Below, piece after piece: positions 1 through 9,750 of a stretch of DNA of 64,000 nucleotides. This stretch comes from Rostratula benghalensis (Eukaryota; Chordata; Aves; Charadriiformes; Rostratulidae), in NCBI GenBank assembly GCA_013399305.1, contig VXAI01000161.1:116236-180235 (forward strand). Direction: 5' to 3'. A program made the position numbers and the translations under genes. The notes under the pieces were generated by a model, which did no database searches, was not told where the DNA came from, and worked only from the letters and a program-made list of their open reading frames with translations. Each line of letters opens with the position of its first letter. Position 1 is the stretch's first letter.

Positions 1-299
1 CAATGGATTGATCAAAACCCAGATTTTTTTAACCAATCTTTTATTTCACTTTTTATTATATTTAAATGTAGGGATGTCAAGCTGCTGTCTCTCATGCAGG
101 AAAAAAAACAAAAAAAACAACACCTTGCTTTTATGTTACTACTGTCAAAAAGTACCTACAATTAGCCTGGTGTTGAAATAATCATAAATAACCTGCCTGT
201 GAATTTTAGGAAAAAAAAAAACAACTTAACTTTGTTAAGAAATAAATTATTACTTCTTTTACACACAAATGTTTTTCTGGGAATAGAGCAGCTAACACC

Positions 300-571
300 T
301 CTTAGGAGGTTAACAAATTTTTATTTCAAAATATTATAAAATTCATATTTAAAGTTACATTTTTTGTATTGCTAAAACAGAAAAAAATTTACCAACTTAA
401 AATCTTCACAGAATTTGGAAAAATTAGTGTAATTTTCTATTTCGATTCCACAACTATTGATTGTAATACTAGAGGTTGATGAGAGGAGTATAACACTCCT
501 TTCAATTTACCTCTATTGTTATTTTTTTAAAAGGAACAGATGTTAGCAATTCTCTTGTCAAAGTAATGATG
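300..571 (-). other. Putative 3' UTR of the candidate terminal exon
   Basis: This is the AT-rich sequence after the TGA stop on the minus strand. It has no open frame of note. The assignment depends entirely on the candidate exon at 572-792 being real. Confidence 0.25.
320..325 (-). promoter_or_regulatory. AATAAA polyadenylation signal candidate
   Basis: TTTATT on the plus strand reads AATAAA on the minus strand, about 250 bases past the candidate stop codon. GT-rich sequence (GGTGTTAGCTG) lies just downstream on the minus strand, as expected near a cleavage site. Two further minus-strand AATAAA hexamers lie at about 42-60 and could serve as alternative ends. The hexamer is common in AT-rich DNA. 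Confidence 0.3.
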
Positions 572-792
572 TCAGTTGTGAGCTTCCTGGAAAAGCATTT
601 TAAAAGCTTTTGATAGGTTGACATGAGAGGTGTGTTCCTTGGAGCCATATGAAAAAGAGCAGCCTATCTGGTGAATCTCATGAGGACCAATTCTTGACAG
701 TGGCCCTTGAGCAGGAACTGTAAGTAGCTGCTGAAGAGCTTGGTTTTTAAAGAAGCTGGCAGAGAATGGACTCAATGCTAGGTTTGGAGCAT
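572..792 (-). CDS. Candidate terminal coding exon, unidentified protein
   Basis: Read on the minus strand, a long pyrimidine-rich tract (CTTCCCCTCCCTTAG at its end) finishes in a splice-acceptor-like AG at 794-793. It is followed by an open frame of about 73 codons that stops with TGA at 574-572. The frame would take one base from the previous exon (G plus AT gives an Asp codon). The translated segment is of mixed composition, not low complexity: it runs APNLALSPFSASFFKNQALQ in its first part and ends KMLFQEAHN. I do not recognise the family and see no catalytic motif, signal peptide or membrane segment. An AATAAA signal follows about 250 bases after the stop. No upstream exon was found. Open frames of this length occur by chance in DNA like this, so the case rests on acceptor, frame and poly(A) signal occurring together. 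Confidence 0.3.
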
Positions 793-794
793 CT

Positions 795-2105
795 AAGGGA
801 GGGGAAGCAGTGATCAAGAGAAAGAGGAAACTTTAAAGAAAATAATAGAGAAGGCACAGTGGTAGAATGGCACTACAGGGAAGTCCACTGAGATCCAATT
901 TTTTGCAGTCGAATAGAGAACTTTGGCAATTCTAAAACTAATGTGGCTCATGTAAACATACAGGCGAAACTTCAAATCACAAATAGTTAAAATTATTTAA
1001 TCCTGAAAGTGCACCATTTAGCATCTGAAATAAAGATTATTGTACAGATAAACAAGACTAATGAATACAGAGGAGGTTAAAGCATAGCTGACCTGTATCC
1101 CCTGAATACCTGAAGTAGATTTTTAGGGAAAGAGTAGTCTCACTGTTTGCTGCCTTCAGAACTCAATCCTACAAAAACCTAATCAATAGATCCTATGCTC
1201 TTTATAGAACCACACACTTTAGCAAAACAATTTCTATATTTTTAAAAGGTAGACTAAAGAGTTTGTCAAATCTTTACTATGGCTTTATGGTTTTATTAGC
1301 AATATGTAGCAACTGTGTTGCTATTAATTGAATTATGGGACATCATTTGCCAAATAATGAGTAATAAAAGAGAAGACATGCTTTCTTCAAACACTAAAAT
1401 ATCACATCAGTAAGAATATTCTCTATTCCTGCTGATGGCTGAATTTTAATGGGTGCCCGTGATGTGGTGAGAGCTGTAAATATTTGTTCCTTATTTAAAG
1501 CATTATTTCAACCCCCATCTGTTTTAAGTGGCCTTTTATGGGAATGATTTCTCGAAAGAGGCAGTTTCACTGCTTATAGTGTGATGCAAACAGCATCACA
1601 TTACCTCCAAATAAAATTGAGTTAAAAGATGTAAATATATGCATACATTTGTGCACAGCTGTCCAGTTTCCACATACTGCTACAGTACCTCCTCAACTTG
1701 CTTACAATACAAATGATGATTAAGCCATTTGCAGGAAGACTGTTTAATAAAAGATTTGACTTCACTTGGAGCAAAACAATGACTTATTAAGAATTATCAT
1801 GGATTGACTGATATTCTAGCAGTTCCCTGGAAAATAATGTGTTAATTAAACAGATTGCTCTTTGGGTTTTGGTTTGTTTGGTGCTGTTTTTCTTTTTTTA
1901 TTTTTTTTTTTTATCTCAGCCTTAAAGAAAACATTTAGTCTCAATCCTGACCGAGCAAAGCACATGTTATTTCACTCTGTGTGTGTCTCTACTCATCTCC
2001 ATTAGGCAGAGCACTGTCATTCCCAAACTGTTCACCACAGCCATTGATCACCTGTGTGCAGCCTTAGCCCAAGGTTTTTGCAAATTTGCTCTCAGAGTAG
2101 ATTGC
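795..2105. other. Non-repetitive AT-rich DNA, no gene seen
   Basis: I see no splice-bounded frame, RNA gene or recognisable transposon. If the minus-strand exon at 572-792 is real, this is the start of its preceding intron. Confidence 0.5.
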
Positions 2106-2106
2106 C

Positions 2107-2152
2107 TTTTTTTTTTTTTTTTTTTTTTCTCTTTTTTTTTTTTTATTTTGAG
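2107..2152. repeat. Poly(T) tract with short interruption
   Basis: A run of 22 T is followed by CTC, 13 T and a short T-rich tail. A retrocopy poly(A) tail in reverse orientation was considered, but no CR1 or gene-like sequence was recognised beside it, so it is recorded as low-complexity DNA. Confidence 0.85.
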
Positions 2153-2909
2153 GGTGGAGAAGTTGAAGCTGACACAACTTTATTGTTCTGTGGACAGTCT
2201 TTTTGGCATCTTCTTCTCCCTGTCTTGAAATGATGCATTCTTACAAATGTACCTGTTTATTTTTGTCTCTCAAATTTCCCCTTGCCTGCGTTCAGTGGAA
2301 TCAAGTATTATTAGAGAGAAAAGAAGAAACAATGGGTTTATTTTTAGGTTCCCTAAAACCAGGGAGGAAATGGTGAGAGGAGGGAACAGCAAAACTGTTT
2401 TTCCAAGTTTTTTCTCAGTCTGGTGGGAATAAAATAAAAACTTTGTTCAGTATGGAACAGTATGTTTTTCTTGTGCCACTTAAATTTTCAGAATTGCTTT
2501 TCAAGTAAATTAGATCCATATTTAAATTAAAAATACCACTTTAAAGTATTTTATTTTTGAAAAGAAACTAATGAAATAATTGAGCATTTCCCAAGTGAAA
2601 TATTTTAATTACACTTCACTTTTTATTTGCCAATATTTAACAAATATTTCAACTGAAAGCTATGCACACTATTTGATCCTAATTTACTGTCCTTTAAGAT
2701 GTGAGTTGCAAGGTGCAGATAATACTCTGAACAGAAATAGGTGATGTAGTGATGATCTTCACTTCCAATGTAAAGTCCTGGCACTACTGGCACAGAGCAA
2801 ATAAAAAAAACCCACTATAGTTTCCAGGAAATTTTGTGGTTTATGAAAGAAACAGAAACTGCAGAGCTGGGTAAAATTGAAGTATGTAGGTAGCACAGGA
2901 GGACTCTCA
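2153..2909. other. Non-repetitive DNA, nothing recognised
   Basis: Short chance open frames only; no identifiable repeat or RNA gene. Confidence 0.45.
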
Positions 2910-2977
2910 GTTTATGGTTGGACTAGGTGATCTTAAAGGTCTTCTCCTTTATTCATGATTCATACATGATTCTACGT
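2910..2977 (+). mobile_element. CR1 LINE, 3'-end fragment
   Basis: The stretch contains ATGGTTGGACTAGGTGATCT, then TTAAAGGTCTTCTCC and a degraded ATGATTCTACG tail. This is the sense-strand 3' terminus of avian CR1, normally GATGATCTTAGAGGTCTTTTCCAACC followed by ATTCTATGATT units. Only about 70 bases survive and the final part is scrambled. CR1 usually truncates at its 5' end on insertion, so a short 3' piece is the expected form. Confidence 0.7.
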
Positions 2978-3985
2978 TTCTGTGGTCAAGAACTGACAGA
3001 GAACACATTGGAGTCAGGCACTGGCAAAAAGCGGTGAGGGAATATGAACAACCACTGCTTTTCCTTTGCTTGGGTACTTTGCTGCCTATTGAGAAACTTC
3101 TGACACAATCAGAAGCAACTTGAATTCTTTTCTAAGTGCTTAAAAACAAAAGGTGTGATTCCATTTTTGTTGAGATATGACTGCCACTGACTTGAACGGC
3201 ACAGGTTTTTTTTCCCCTAGATATTATTGTGGATTTTTTTTTTTGTTTGCAATTTAAATATCCACTGATTAGTATAAATTAGATACAATAATTATGGCTT
3301 ATTGGAGAAAAAAATCAGGCTACTAATGTATTTTTTTTCTGAAATTTATTTACTGCTGAATGAAATTTATGTGTTTAAACACAGCTTATCAAATAAGCTA
3401 AAGCACAGGGGAACTTTAATTGCATAACATGACTAATTTAATTTCAAAATGAACATATTATTTCCTATGGAAATATTTGAGCTGGTTGTTCAGAAGACAG
3501 CCAGGAGTGTAACAGCAGAAAGAGAATTGACTTGAGTTAAGTCTGAAGGCGGACGAATCATATACCCTTCAGATTTGTCAGAGTCCCATATTCTCTCATT
3601 AGGTTCTTTTAGATATTGCCCACAAGGAGAGTTTATGTTTTTTAGCAAACTTGTTTGAAGATATTTGATGTTCCTCAGGATTTTGATTAGCAGAGTGACA
3701 GCAATGCACTGAAATCACACTATAAGAACAATATTGCAGTTGGATCACAATTCAAATATGATTCCCATTGTAAGTCTCTGTAAGCTCACCGTCACATTGC
3801 TGGAAGGAATGGTGGGTTGAAGGTGGTTCAAGCCTGTTGTTCTTTTCAGAGTTTGTTTTGCTGATTGCTCATGGTGTATACTTTATGCTGGATGGATCTG
3901 AGCCATGGATAAATATCCCTTCTCCCTCCCCTCCCATTTCCCCTTTGTTGGTCTGGCTGGCTCAAAAAGACATTCACACTTTTTT
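2978..3985. other. Non-repetitive DNA, nothing recognised
   Basis: AT-rich with several T-runs (for example around 3206-3243). No coding or transposon signal recognised. Confidence 0.45.
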
Positions 3986-4250
3986 AGAATCATACCATTG
4001 CTCAGGTTGGAAGGGACCTTTCAGGTCATCAAGTCATCCATCAACTTAACACTGACAAAACCCATCACTAAATCATGTCCCTCGGCACCATGTCTAACCA
4101 TCTTTTAAATACCTCTAGAGATGATGATTCCACCACTCCCCTGGGCAGCCTCATTCAATGCTTGATAACATTTTTGGTGAAGAAATTTATCTTAATGTCT
4201 AATCTAAATCACCCCCTGACATAACCTGAGGCCATTTTCCTCTTCTCTAA
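3986..4250 (-). mobile_element. CR1 LINE, 5'-truncated 3' end
   Basis: Begins AGAATCATACCATTGCTCAG then GTTGGAAGGGACCTTTCAGG, the reverse complement of a CR1 3' end. It continues through the diagnostic block with ACTGACAAAACCCATCAC, the TTTTAAATACCTCTAG segment and a degraded CTGGGCAGCCTCATTC segment. Only the untranslated 3' region and the extreme end of ORF2 remain. The ACACTGACAAAAaCCATCACTAAA variant is shared with the copy at 58523-58843, so the two probably belong to one subfamily. Confidence 0.9.
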
Positions 4251-5151
4251 TGTGTCTGTGAACAGAGGGGTCTTTTGGGCTCAGGGAAGTCCATTTACAC
4301 AACCAGTTCCCCTCAGCTGATGTAGCCTGTTGATCCACTCAACTGGCACAGATAAAACAAAGGTCTCCCTCCAATCCCTTTTGAGTTGATATGTACAGTA
4401 GCCCTCAATACTACTTGCCTAAATTTGGATGCCTGCACATTTTCCAGATCACATCTAAACACATATTGTGGTATGTTTGGAAAATATCTTTCATCAAAAG
4501 CATTGAATTTTATTCTACTCAGCGAATCCAGTAGACTAGCAACCTTGATCATTTTCAATGGACCATTCAATGACAAGAAGTGCATAACGTAAAAGTGTGG
4601 TAGAAATATTGTCCCAAAAGAAGAAGAGTTTATTTCACAAGATTTAATTTATTAATCCTTTTCTTGGATTTTATTTTTTTTTTTTTTTTAATGGAGGAAT
4701 ATCCCATAATCGGGCTACAGTTACATTCTTCTTCCTCAGTCTGAATACAGGTCATAGCACATTGAAAAAACTAAGTTAAGGGACATTTCTGAATCAGAAG
4801 CCACCTGAACCAGGGCTACATCTGGTCAAAATAGGCTTCAAATCACTTAGTTCTCTCTTAAGAGTAGAGCCTAACAGCAGGGTGGATCTGTACTAATGAG
4901 GAGTTGGAAAGGTGACCCAATTTTTCACTCCAAAGTAGTAATTCCTGCTAAGGAGGTGGAATAACTAGATTTATTCTTCTTCATGGGGATCACTTCTGCT
5001 TTGCTGTGTCATACCCAAAATGTCAAATGTAGCCTAATTTTACTGGGAACATAATGAAAAGAGAGGTCAGCCTCTGCTCTTTATAAAGCCTGGGCTTGTT
5101 GTAGCCAGGTATGGACACATTAGAGGTTCAGAAAAAACAAATTTACAGGTT

Positions 5152-5170
5152 GGGGAGGGGGGGGGAAGGG
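5152..5170 (+). repeat. G-rich run, possible G-quadruplex
   Basis: GGGG, A, nine G, AA, GGG occur within 19 bases. The spacing is compatible with a two- or three-tetrad quadruplex, because the nine-G run can supply two strands. It stands out in an otherwise GC-poor region. No promoter or gene is visible beside it. Confidence 0.6.
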
Positions 5171-6053
5171 AGCACAGCATTTTCATATTTGCTTCCAGGA
5201 GTTTCAGTGTACTTCTTTGAAAATTCACTAATATTCCCAAATTATGTACACAGCAAAAGTTGAACTCAGATGCCTGCCTTCCCAAATAAGTGCTGTCGTT
5301 ATTCCTAGGGCACTCCTGATTCTGTGCTTGAGTAGTCCAAGTTTATAGAAAACACCTTCTTCTCCTGTCAGTTCTAGAGATCAATTTTTGTTTGTGGGTT
5401 TGGTTTTTTTTTTAAACTTTATGAAACCAATAGGGAGCAGAGAAATCAAACCCATTACACGCTCCAGATGGAATGCAGCATATCAAAACTACACACGGAT
5501 TCTGTAATGCAGAAGAAAAGAATTTGCAAATCATTACAGACATAATTTAAAAATCTGTCCCGTATTTCACTGTCTTAATGTATTATGCAGTTATTAATGG
5601 AATACAGAATAGAAGAATGTTAGGAGAAACCTATCACAACTTACATGTATCTGAGTAGTCTCGATATCACAGCCAATAAATTATTGTCTCTGAGAAATAC
5701 AGGGAGATTCTAGAAATAATGGAATGAATCTGAGCATGAAACATTTGTATTGAAAAGTGTTTTCTGCTGAAGTCCATTAAACTACCTGATAGATTCCTTT
5801 GGGAAACTGCAAGAACCTGAAGTTGTTTTATATTTTTTTTATTTTTCTTTAAATCCAAATAGCTAAACCAGTTGAAACCCACCTTATGTAGCAGCTCTAG
5901 CAGACCGTATGGACAACAAACTCAGTGGGACTCTCTGAGACTCAACTTTCATTATTATAAAATAATTTTCTCTCGGGTAGTTAAAAGCAGTGTGCAAATA
6001 CCACTGAAGTTTGTTGTGTGAGGGGAATGTTGACTCGTTTATACCTAAACAGC

Positions 6054-6070
6054 ATATATATATATATATA
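6054..6070. repeat. (TA)n microsatellite
   Basis: About eight and a half uninterrupted TA units. Confidence 0.9.
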
Positions 6071-6919
6071 GGCTCTTAACTCAGAAAAGGCAGGAGAAAC
6101 TGGGGAAAAACTATCCAGGACCAGTGGGGAGAAAACCATGTGTGGGTATTTTATATAACAAATGCTTTTTTTGCGATACACTTTATATAAATGTCATAAC
6201 CATTCTGTTAAATCTTACAAGAGTGGTTATTAAACATTTATAGCCTGGAAGTTTTTTACTGGCCGCAGGTACCATTTTACAGAAAAGTGGAGGATCCCAC
6301 ACTGCACCTGTATGAGCTTTCATCCTGACTTTTGCCATCTAGAGGAAGAAAAAAAAATGTATATTTTTTTAAATTTGAATTTACTATTATTAGGAAGATT
6401 ATATTATTCTTGATACCTACAGAATGCTTACACTTACTGCTGAGTACCTGGGTAGTTGACTCTCAGTTCTGAAGTCGATCTTTCAAAATGAGATGGTCCC
6501 TGGGTGAGTTTTCCCTTTTGTTGCTCAGCTCCATCATTGTGTCTCATTGAAGGAGATGACTTACACCTCTGTTTCTCTGTGAACACAACATTCTTGCTTT
6601 ATCCTTTGAAGTACGCTGCCCTGATTGCTAACTTTAAAGTTAGAAATAGTGTAATTTTCCTGGTGCCTTCAAGATTTTCCTTTGAAAGCCTTGGAAAGTA
6701 ACAGCATTATGAAACTGAAGAGCAGGTACTTAAAACCAAAGTATGGTCTATTTTGCTAAAATCTTTAGAGCAGCTGGAGATGGTTTTTGAAGCAAACCCA
6801 CACTTATTAACTGACTTACATTTGGTGTTTCCTTCAATCCCTACATAATTATGGTGTATATTGGTGTTTGAGGGTCCAGTAAATGCATCTATTGTGAACT
6901 TTGATTCTCAATCAGTCCG

Positions 6920-6994
6920 TGTCAGCCTCAAGAAGGTGACAGCTTCTGTCTCACTTGTCAGCCTCAAGAAGGTGACAGCTTCTGTCTCACTTGT
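6920..6994. repeat. Perfect 36-bp tandem duplication
   Basis: A 36-base unit beginning TGTCAGCCTCAAGAAGGTGA occurs twice in immediate tandem without a mismatch, with three bases of a third copy. Both copies are identical, so the event is recent or the assembly has duplicated a read segment. No coding frame or known repeat family was recognised. Confidence 0.95.
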
Positions 6995-8794
6995 AGGGTC
7001 CTCCTCGTAACAAATTGCTGCCTTTTGATCTTACCTCTCTCCACTAGAGCGTAACATCCTCATTGCCAAGATCCAAGGAGTAGACTCTTTCCATCTTTAA
7101 GCTCAGCTATTGTTCTTAAGTGGAATTTTCTCACCAAGGCTGGTTTTCACCCCTCTTTTCTGCCCAGGTTCTCTATAATTAGGTAAAAAAAACCCCAAAC
7201 CAAAACAAAACCACCTCTGTTGTTATTCACTGAGGCAAGGCAGTGCCTCACATAGAATTTTGAGAAGCATATTATTTAAGGCAAAACAAACTTATCTATC
7301 CTGCACAAAGTTTTGAAAAATAGATGTTGTTATCTACATGGGCCTCTAAAACACTCTAGCCCGAGAAAGAAATTGAACACATTTCACAAAAGATTTCTTT
7401 TTCTCTATTAGAAATGGCAGTTTGCTGAAATGAAATATTTATTGAAAACAGCGTAATAATCCATAAGGATGCATTTTTTTTTTTTCTCATAGTTTCTTAT
7501 AGTTAAAAAAATTCATGCTTTTTTTTTTTCCCAAGAAAGGAAGTTTTAATTTTACAATTTGTAACAACTTTTTATGTAAAATATTTAAAAACGTATAATA
7601 CCAATCTACATGCATTAAAAGATATATGATCATATTTAAAATAAATTTTTCATAAATACCTTCAATTTACTACCAAATAATTTAGCCACTTTCTCTTTTT
7701 CTTTCGAGAAAAAAAGTTGAAATAGCGTTTGTGATGTCTTCTAAGAAGTGAAGAATGTGATTCAAACATAGGTTTAGCCTTAAGTACTGATGGTAACCAA
7801 TCAAGACAAATAGAAACTGGTATTGCATTCCCTGAAAAAAAATGACACGGGCACTAAAGTACAATAGGATAAGATTCTTTGCTGCAGTTTGCCCAAATAT
7901 TTAGGTTGCCCACATCTGCAGTGGTTGGAACACTCTCCAAAGCTATTAAGCTTTTCTTCTGAAATTTGAATAATATATCTGAGAAACAATTTTTCGTACA
8001 CATCAATTCCCCAAAGCTGATCTTATTTTTGGGTAGCTGTTCTGCTGTTGAAAAATAAAATAAATATGGGAACAGGAAAGAAAAGCCTTGTTCCGCTCTG
8101 CTCTTTGAATAAAAGCCTATCCTGGGTTAGCAGTTTTATAAAATTGAATCTGTAGAGGCAATACAGTGTTGCCTCCCTTACAAAATTGTCGTAACAACTA
8201 AGCACTAAATGCAGGCAGCCATGATGTTTCCCTACAGGGAAAAAAATAATTAATCCCTAAACTAGGTTGTTTATTTTATTGCATCAGAAATATAAGGATT
8301 CAGCTGTCAATGGGTTAATTTTAACATATAGTGTACTGTGGGAGACATACATCATTTTTGTCGTTAGGTGTTCACAATTTATATTTAATTTCTTTTTATT
8401 TGAAATAGCCTACTATAGCAGCTATGCAGAGCAGCAGGTGGACACCCAGGAGGATAGCTCTACTGAGATGGGTTATTGGCACAGGACCGCGTTTGTGAAT
8501 GTGCTGGAGCACGCTGTTCTGGGTTAAAGTTAAGACCATATGCCTTAATGTCAGCTTTACTATGGCTGCAAGATGAGAAATTCTATCTCCTCTGACAGAA
8601 AGTTTGAGTGGTGAGAAATCATGGTAAGCAATCCAAAATGAAGCAGACTGATACAAAAGTGGCATGTCAGCATCTTGTTAATAATCTATATGAGCAAGAG
8701 GATTTTTTCTAGATTAGCACTTGGCATTATGATGACTTTTGATGTTAAATGTTGAGCTGAAAGCTCATGTGGGTATACGTTTAATTTTTTTTTA
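6995..8794. other. Non-repetitive DNA, nothing recognised
   Basis: It contains an A/C-rich low-complexity patch at 7183-7214 and T-runs near 7476-7530. A slightly GC-richer patch at 8415-8530 has an open frame on both strands but no splice context that I can defend. Confidence 0.4.
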
Positions 8795-8871
8795 GGAACA
8801 TCTCCACAAGCACATGGGTTTCGATGATCAATTTACTGTCCAGCCAAGGTCAACCCACCCACAGTGCTATT
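8795..8871 (+). mobile_element. Endogenous retrovirus: 3' remnant of a 5' LTR
   Basis: The segment ends GTCCAGCCAAGGTCAACCCA and then CCCACAGTGCTAT. It aligns by eye with the last part of the LTR at 9022-9750, which ends ATCCAAGGTGAACCCACCAC then AGTCCTGTTT. It is followed directly by a primer-binding-site-like sequence, the arrangement expected at the junction of a 5' LTR and internal region. Most of this LTR copy is missing. The left boundary is approximate. Confidence 0.55.
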
Positions 8872-8889
8872 TGGCACCCAACATGGGGC
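8872..8889 (+). other. Retroviral primer-binding site, tRNA-Lys-type
   Basis: TGGCACCCAACATGGGGC matches the retroviral primer-binding site complementary to the 3' end of tRNA-Lys1,2 (TGGCGCCCAACGTGGGGC) at 16 of 18 positions. Both changes are G to A within CG dinucleotides, the signature of methylated-CpG decay. It lies just after an LTR-end-like sequence, as in a provirus. Confidence 0.65.
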
Positions 8890-9021
8890 CTGAGGAATTT
8901 GAGATACAGGTAGTAATTGGGAGAGGGAATGGGCAAAACATGGACCAAACATGGCTGGAGAGCAAGGAGAGGAATAATTGTGGGGGATTTCAGTGGCTGT
9001 ACTTGTGGTGAAGGGGTGGAT
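8890..9021 (+). mobile_element. Retroviral internal remnant, almost wholly deleted
   Basis: Only about 130 bases separate the primer-binding site from the downstream LTR, where a functional element would carry several kilobases of gag, pol and env. The remnant reads like an untranslated leader. A purine-rich GGTGAAGGGGTGGA at its end could be the polypurine tract before the 3' LTR. No retroviral protein-coding domain is present. Confidence 0.5.
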
Positions 9022-9750
9022 TGTGTATAAATTGTCCGCTTTCACTCAGTGTTGTGATGCTGTTATGTTGACTGTGGTGTGGGGAATTCTTTTTGTTGAT
9101 GTGAGTGAAGTTTTTGAAGTTTGTGTGATGAATGTGTGTTTTAATGATAATTTTTAAATATGAGATTCACAGAGGTGAGGTGTGGAACGTAATGGGTTTG
9201 TGTGGTAAGGCTTTGTTAGTTGGGTGGCTACTGAAGTAGCTCCTCTGAGAAGCTGATGGAATTTTTCCCTGTGTCTGATAGAGCCAGTCAGCTCCAAGAT
9301 GGAACTGGCACTGGCCAAGGCCAAGCCCATCAATGATGGTGGTAGCACTTCTGGGATAACATATATAAGAAAGGGGAAGAAAGGGGAAAAAAGAAAACCT
9401 GGCACGACAACAACTACAGCCAGACAGAGGAGTGAGAATATGTCAGAGAAACAACTCTGAAGACACCAAGGTCAGTGAAGAAGTAGGGGAAGGGCGTGCT
9501 CCAGGTACTGGAGAAGAGATTCCCCTGCAGCCTGTGGTGAGGACCATGGTGAAGCAGGTTATCCCCCTACAGCCCCTGGCAGTTAATGGTGGAGTTAATG
9601 CTGAGTGATCTCTCCCTGTCCTTATCTCAAATCATGAGTCTCTCATTACTTTTTACCTCTCCCCTGTCCAGTTGAGGAGGGACAGTGATAGAGCAGTTTG
9701 GTGAACATCTGGTGTTGTTCATCCAAGGTGAACCCACCACAGTCCTGTTT
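9022..9750 (+). mobile_element. Avian endogenous retrovirus LTR, degraded
   Basis: The sequence contains blocks known to me from a widespread avian LTR: GTAGCTCCTCTGAGAAGCTG, the GGCCAAGGCCAAGCCCATCA block, GATAACATATATAAGAAAGG with a TATA box, GACACCAAGGTCAGTGAAGA, and the end segment CCCCTGTCCAGTTGAGGAGG. The last ends in the motif shared with 8795-8871. It carries no genes. The length of about 730 bases is normal for such an LTR. The 5' boundary (TG at 9022, after the purine-rich stretch) is inferred, and I see no target-site duplication. Confidence 0.75.
9362..9368 (+). promoter_or_regulatory. TATA box of the LTR promoter
   Basis: TATATAA lies inside the LTR, followed by a purine-rich stretch (9369-9398) and the region where the transcript would begin. 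Its position, about two fifths to one half of the way through the LTR, fits the U3/R arrangement. Activity is unlikely given the decay of the element. Confidence 0.55.

Larger units (their letters stand above)
4251..6919. other. Non-repetitive DNA with minor simple repeats
   Basis: No gene or dispersed element recognised. It holds a G-rich run at 5152-5170 and a short (TA)n at 6054-6070, listed separately. Confidence 0.45.

Noticed and set aside
2107..2250. Poly(T) followed by a minus-strand AATAAA, resembling a reversed retrocopy with poly(A) tail
   Set aside because: No gene-like or LINE-like sequence precedes the tail on the minus strand and no target-site duplication was found.
8267..8665. 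Overlapping open frames on both strands in a GC-richer patch
   Set aside because: No recognised protein, splice site or conserved motif. Both frames cannot be real and neither is favoured.
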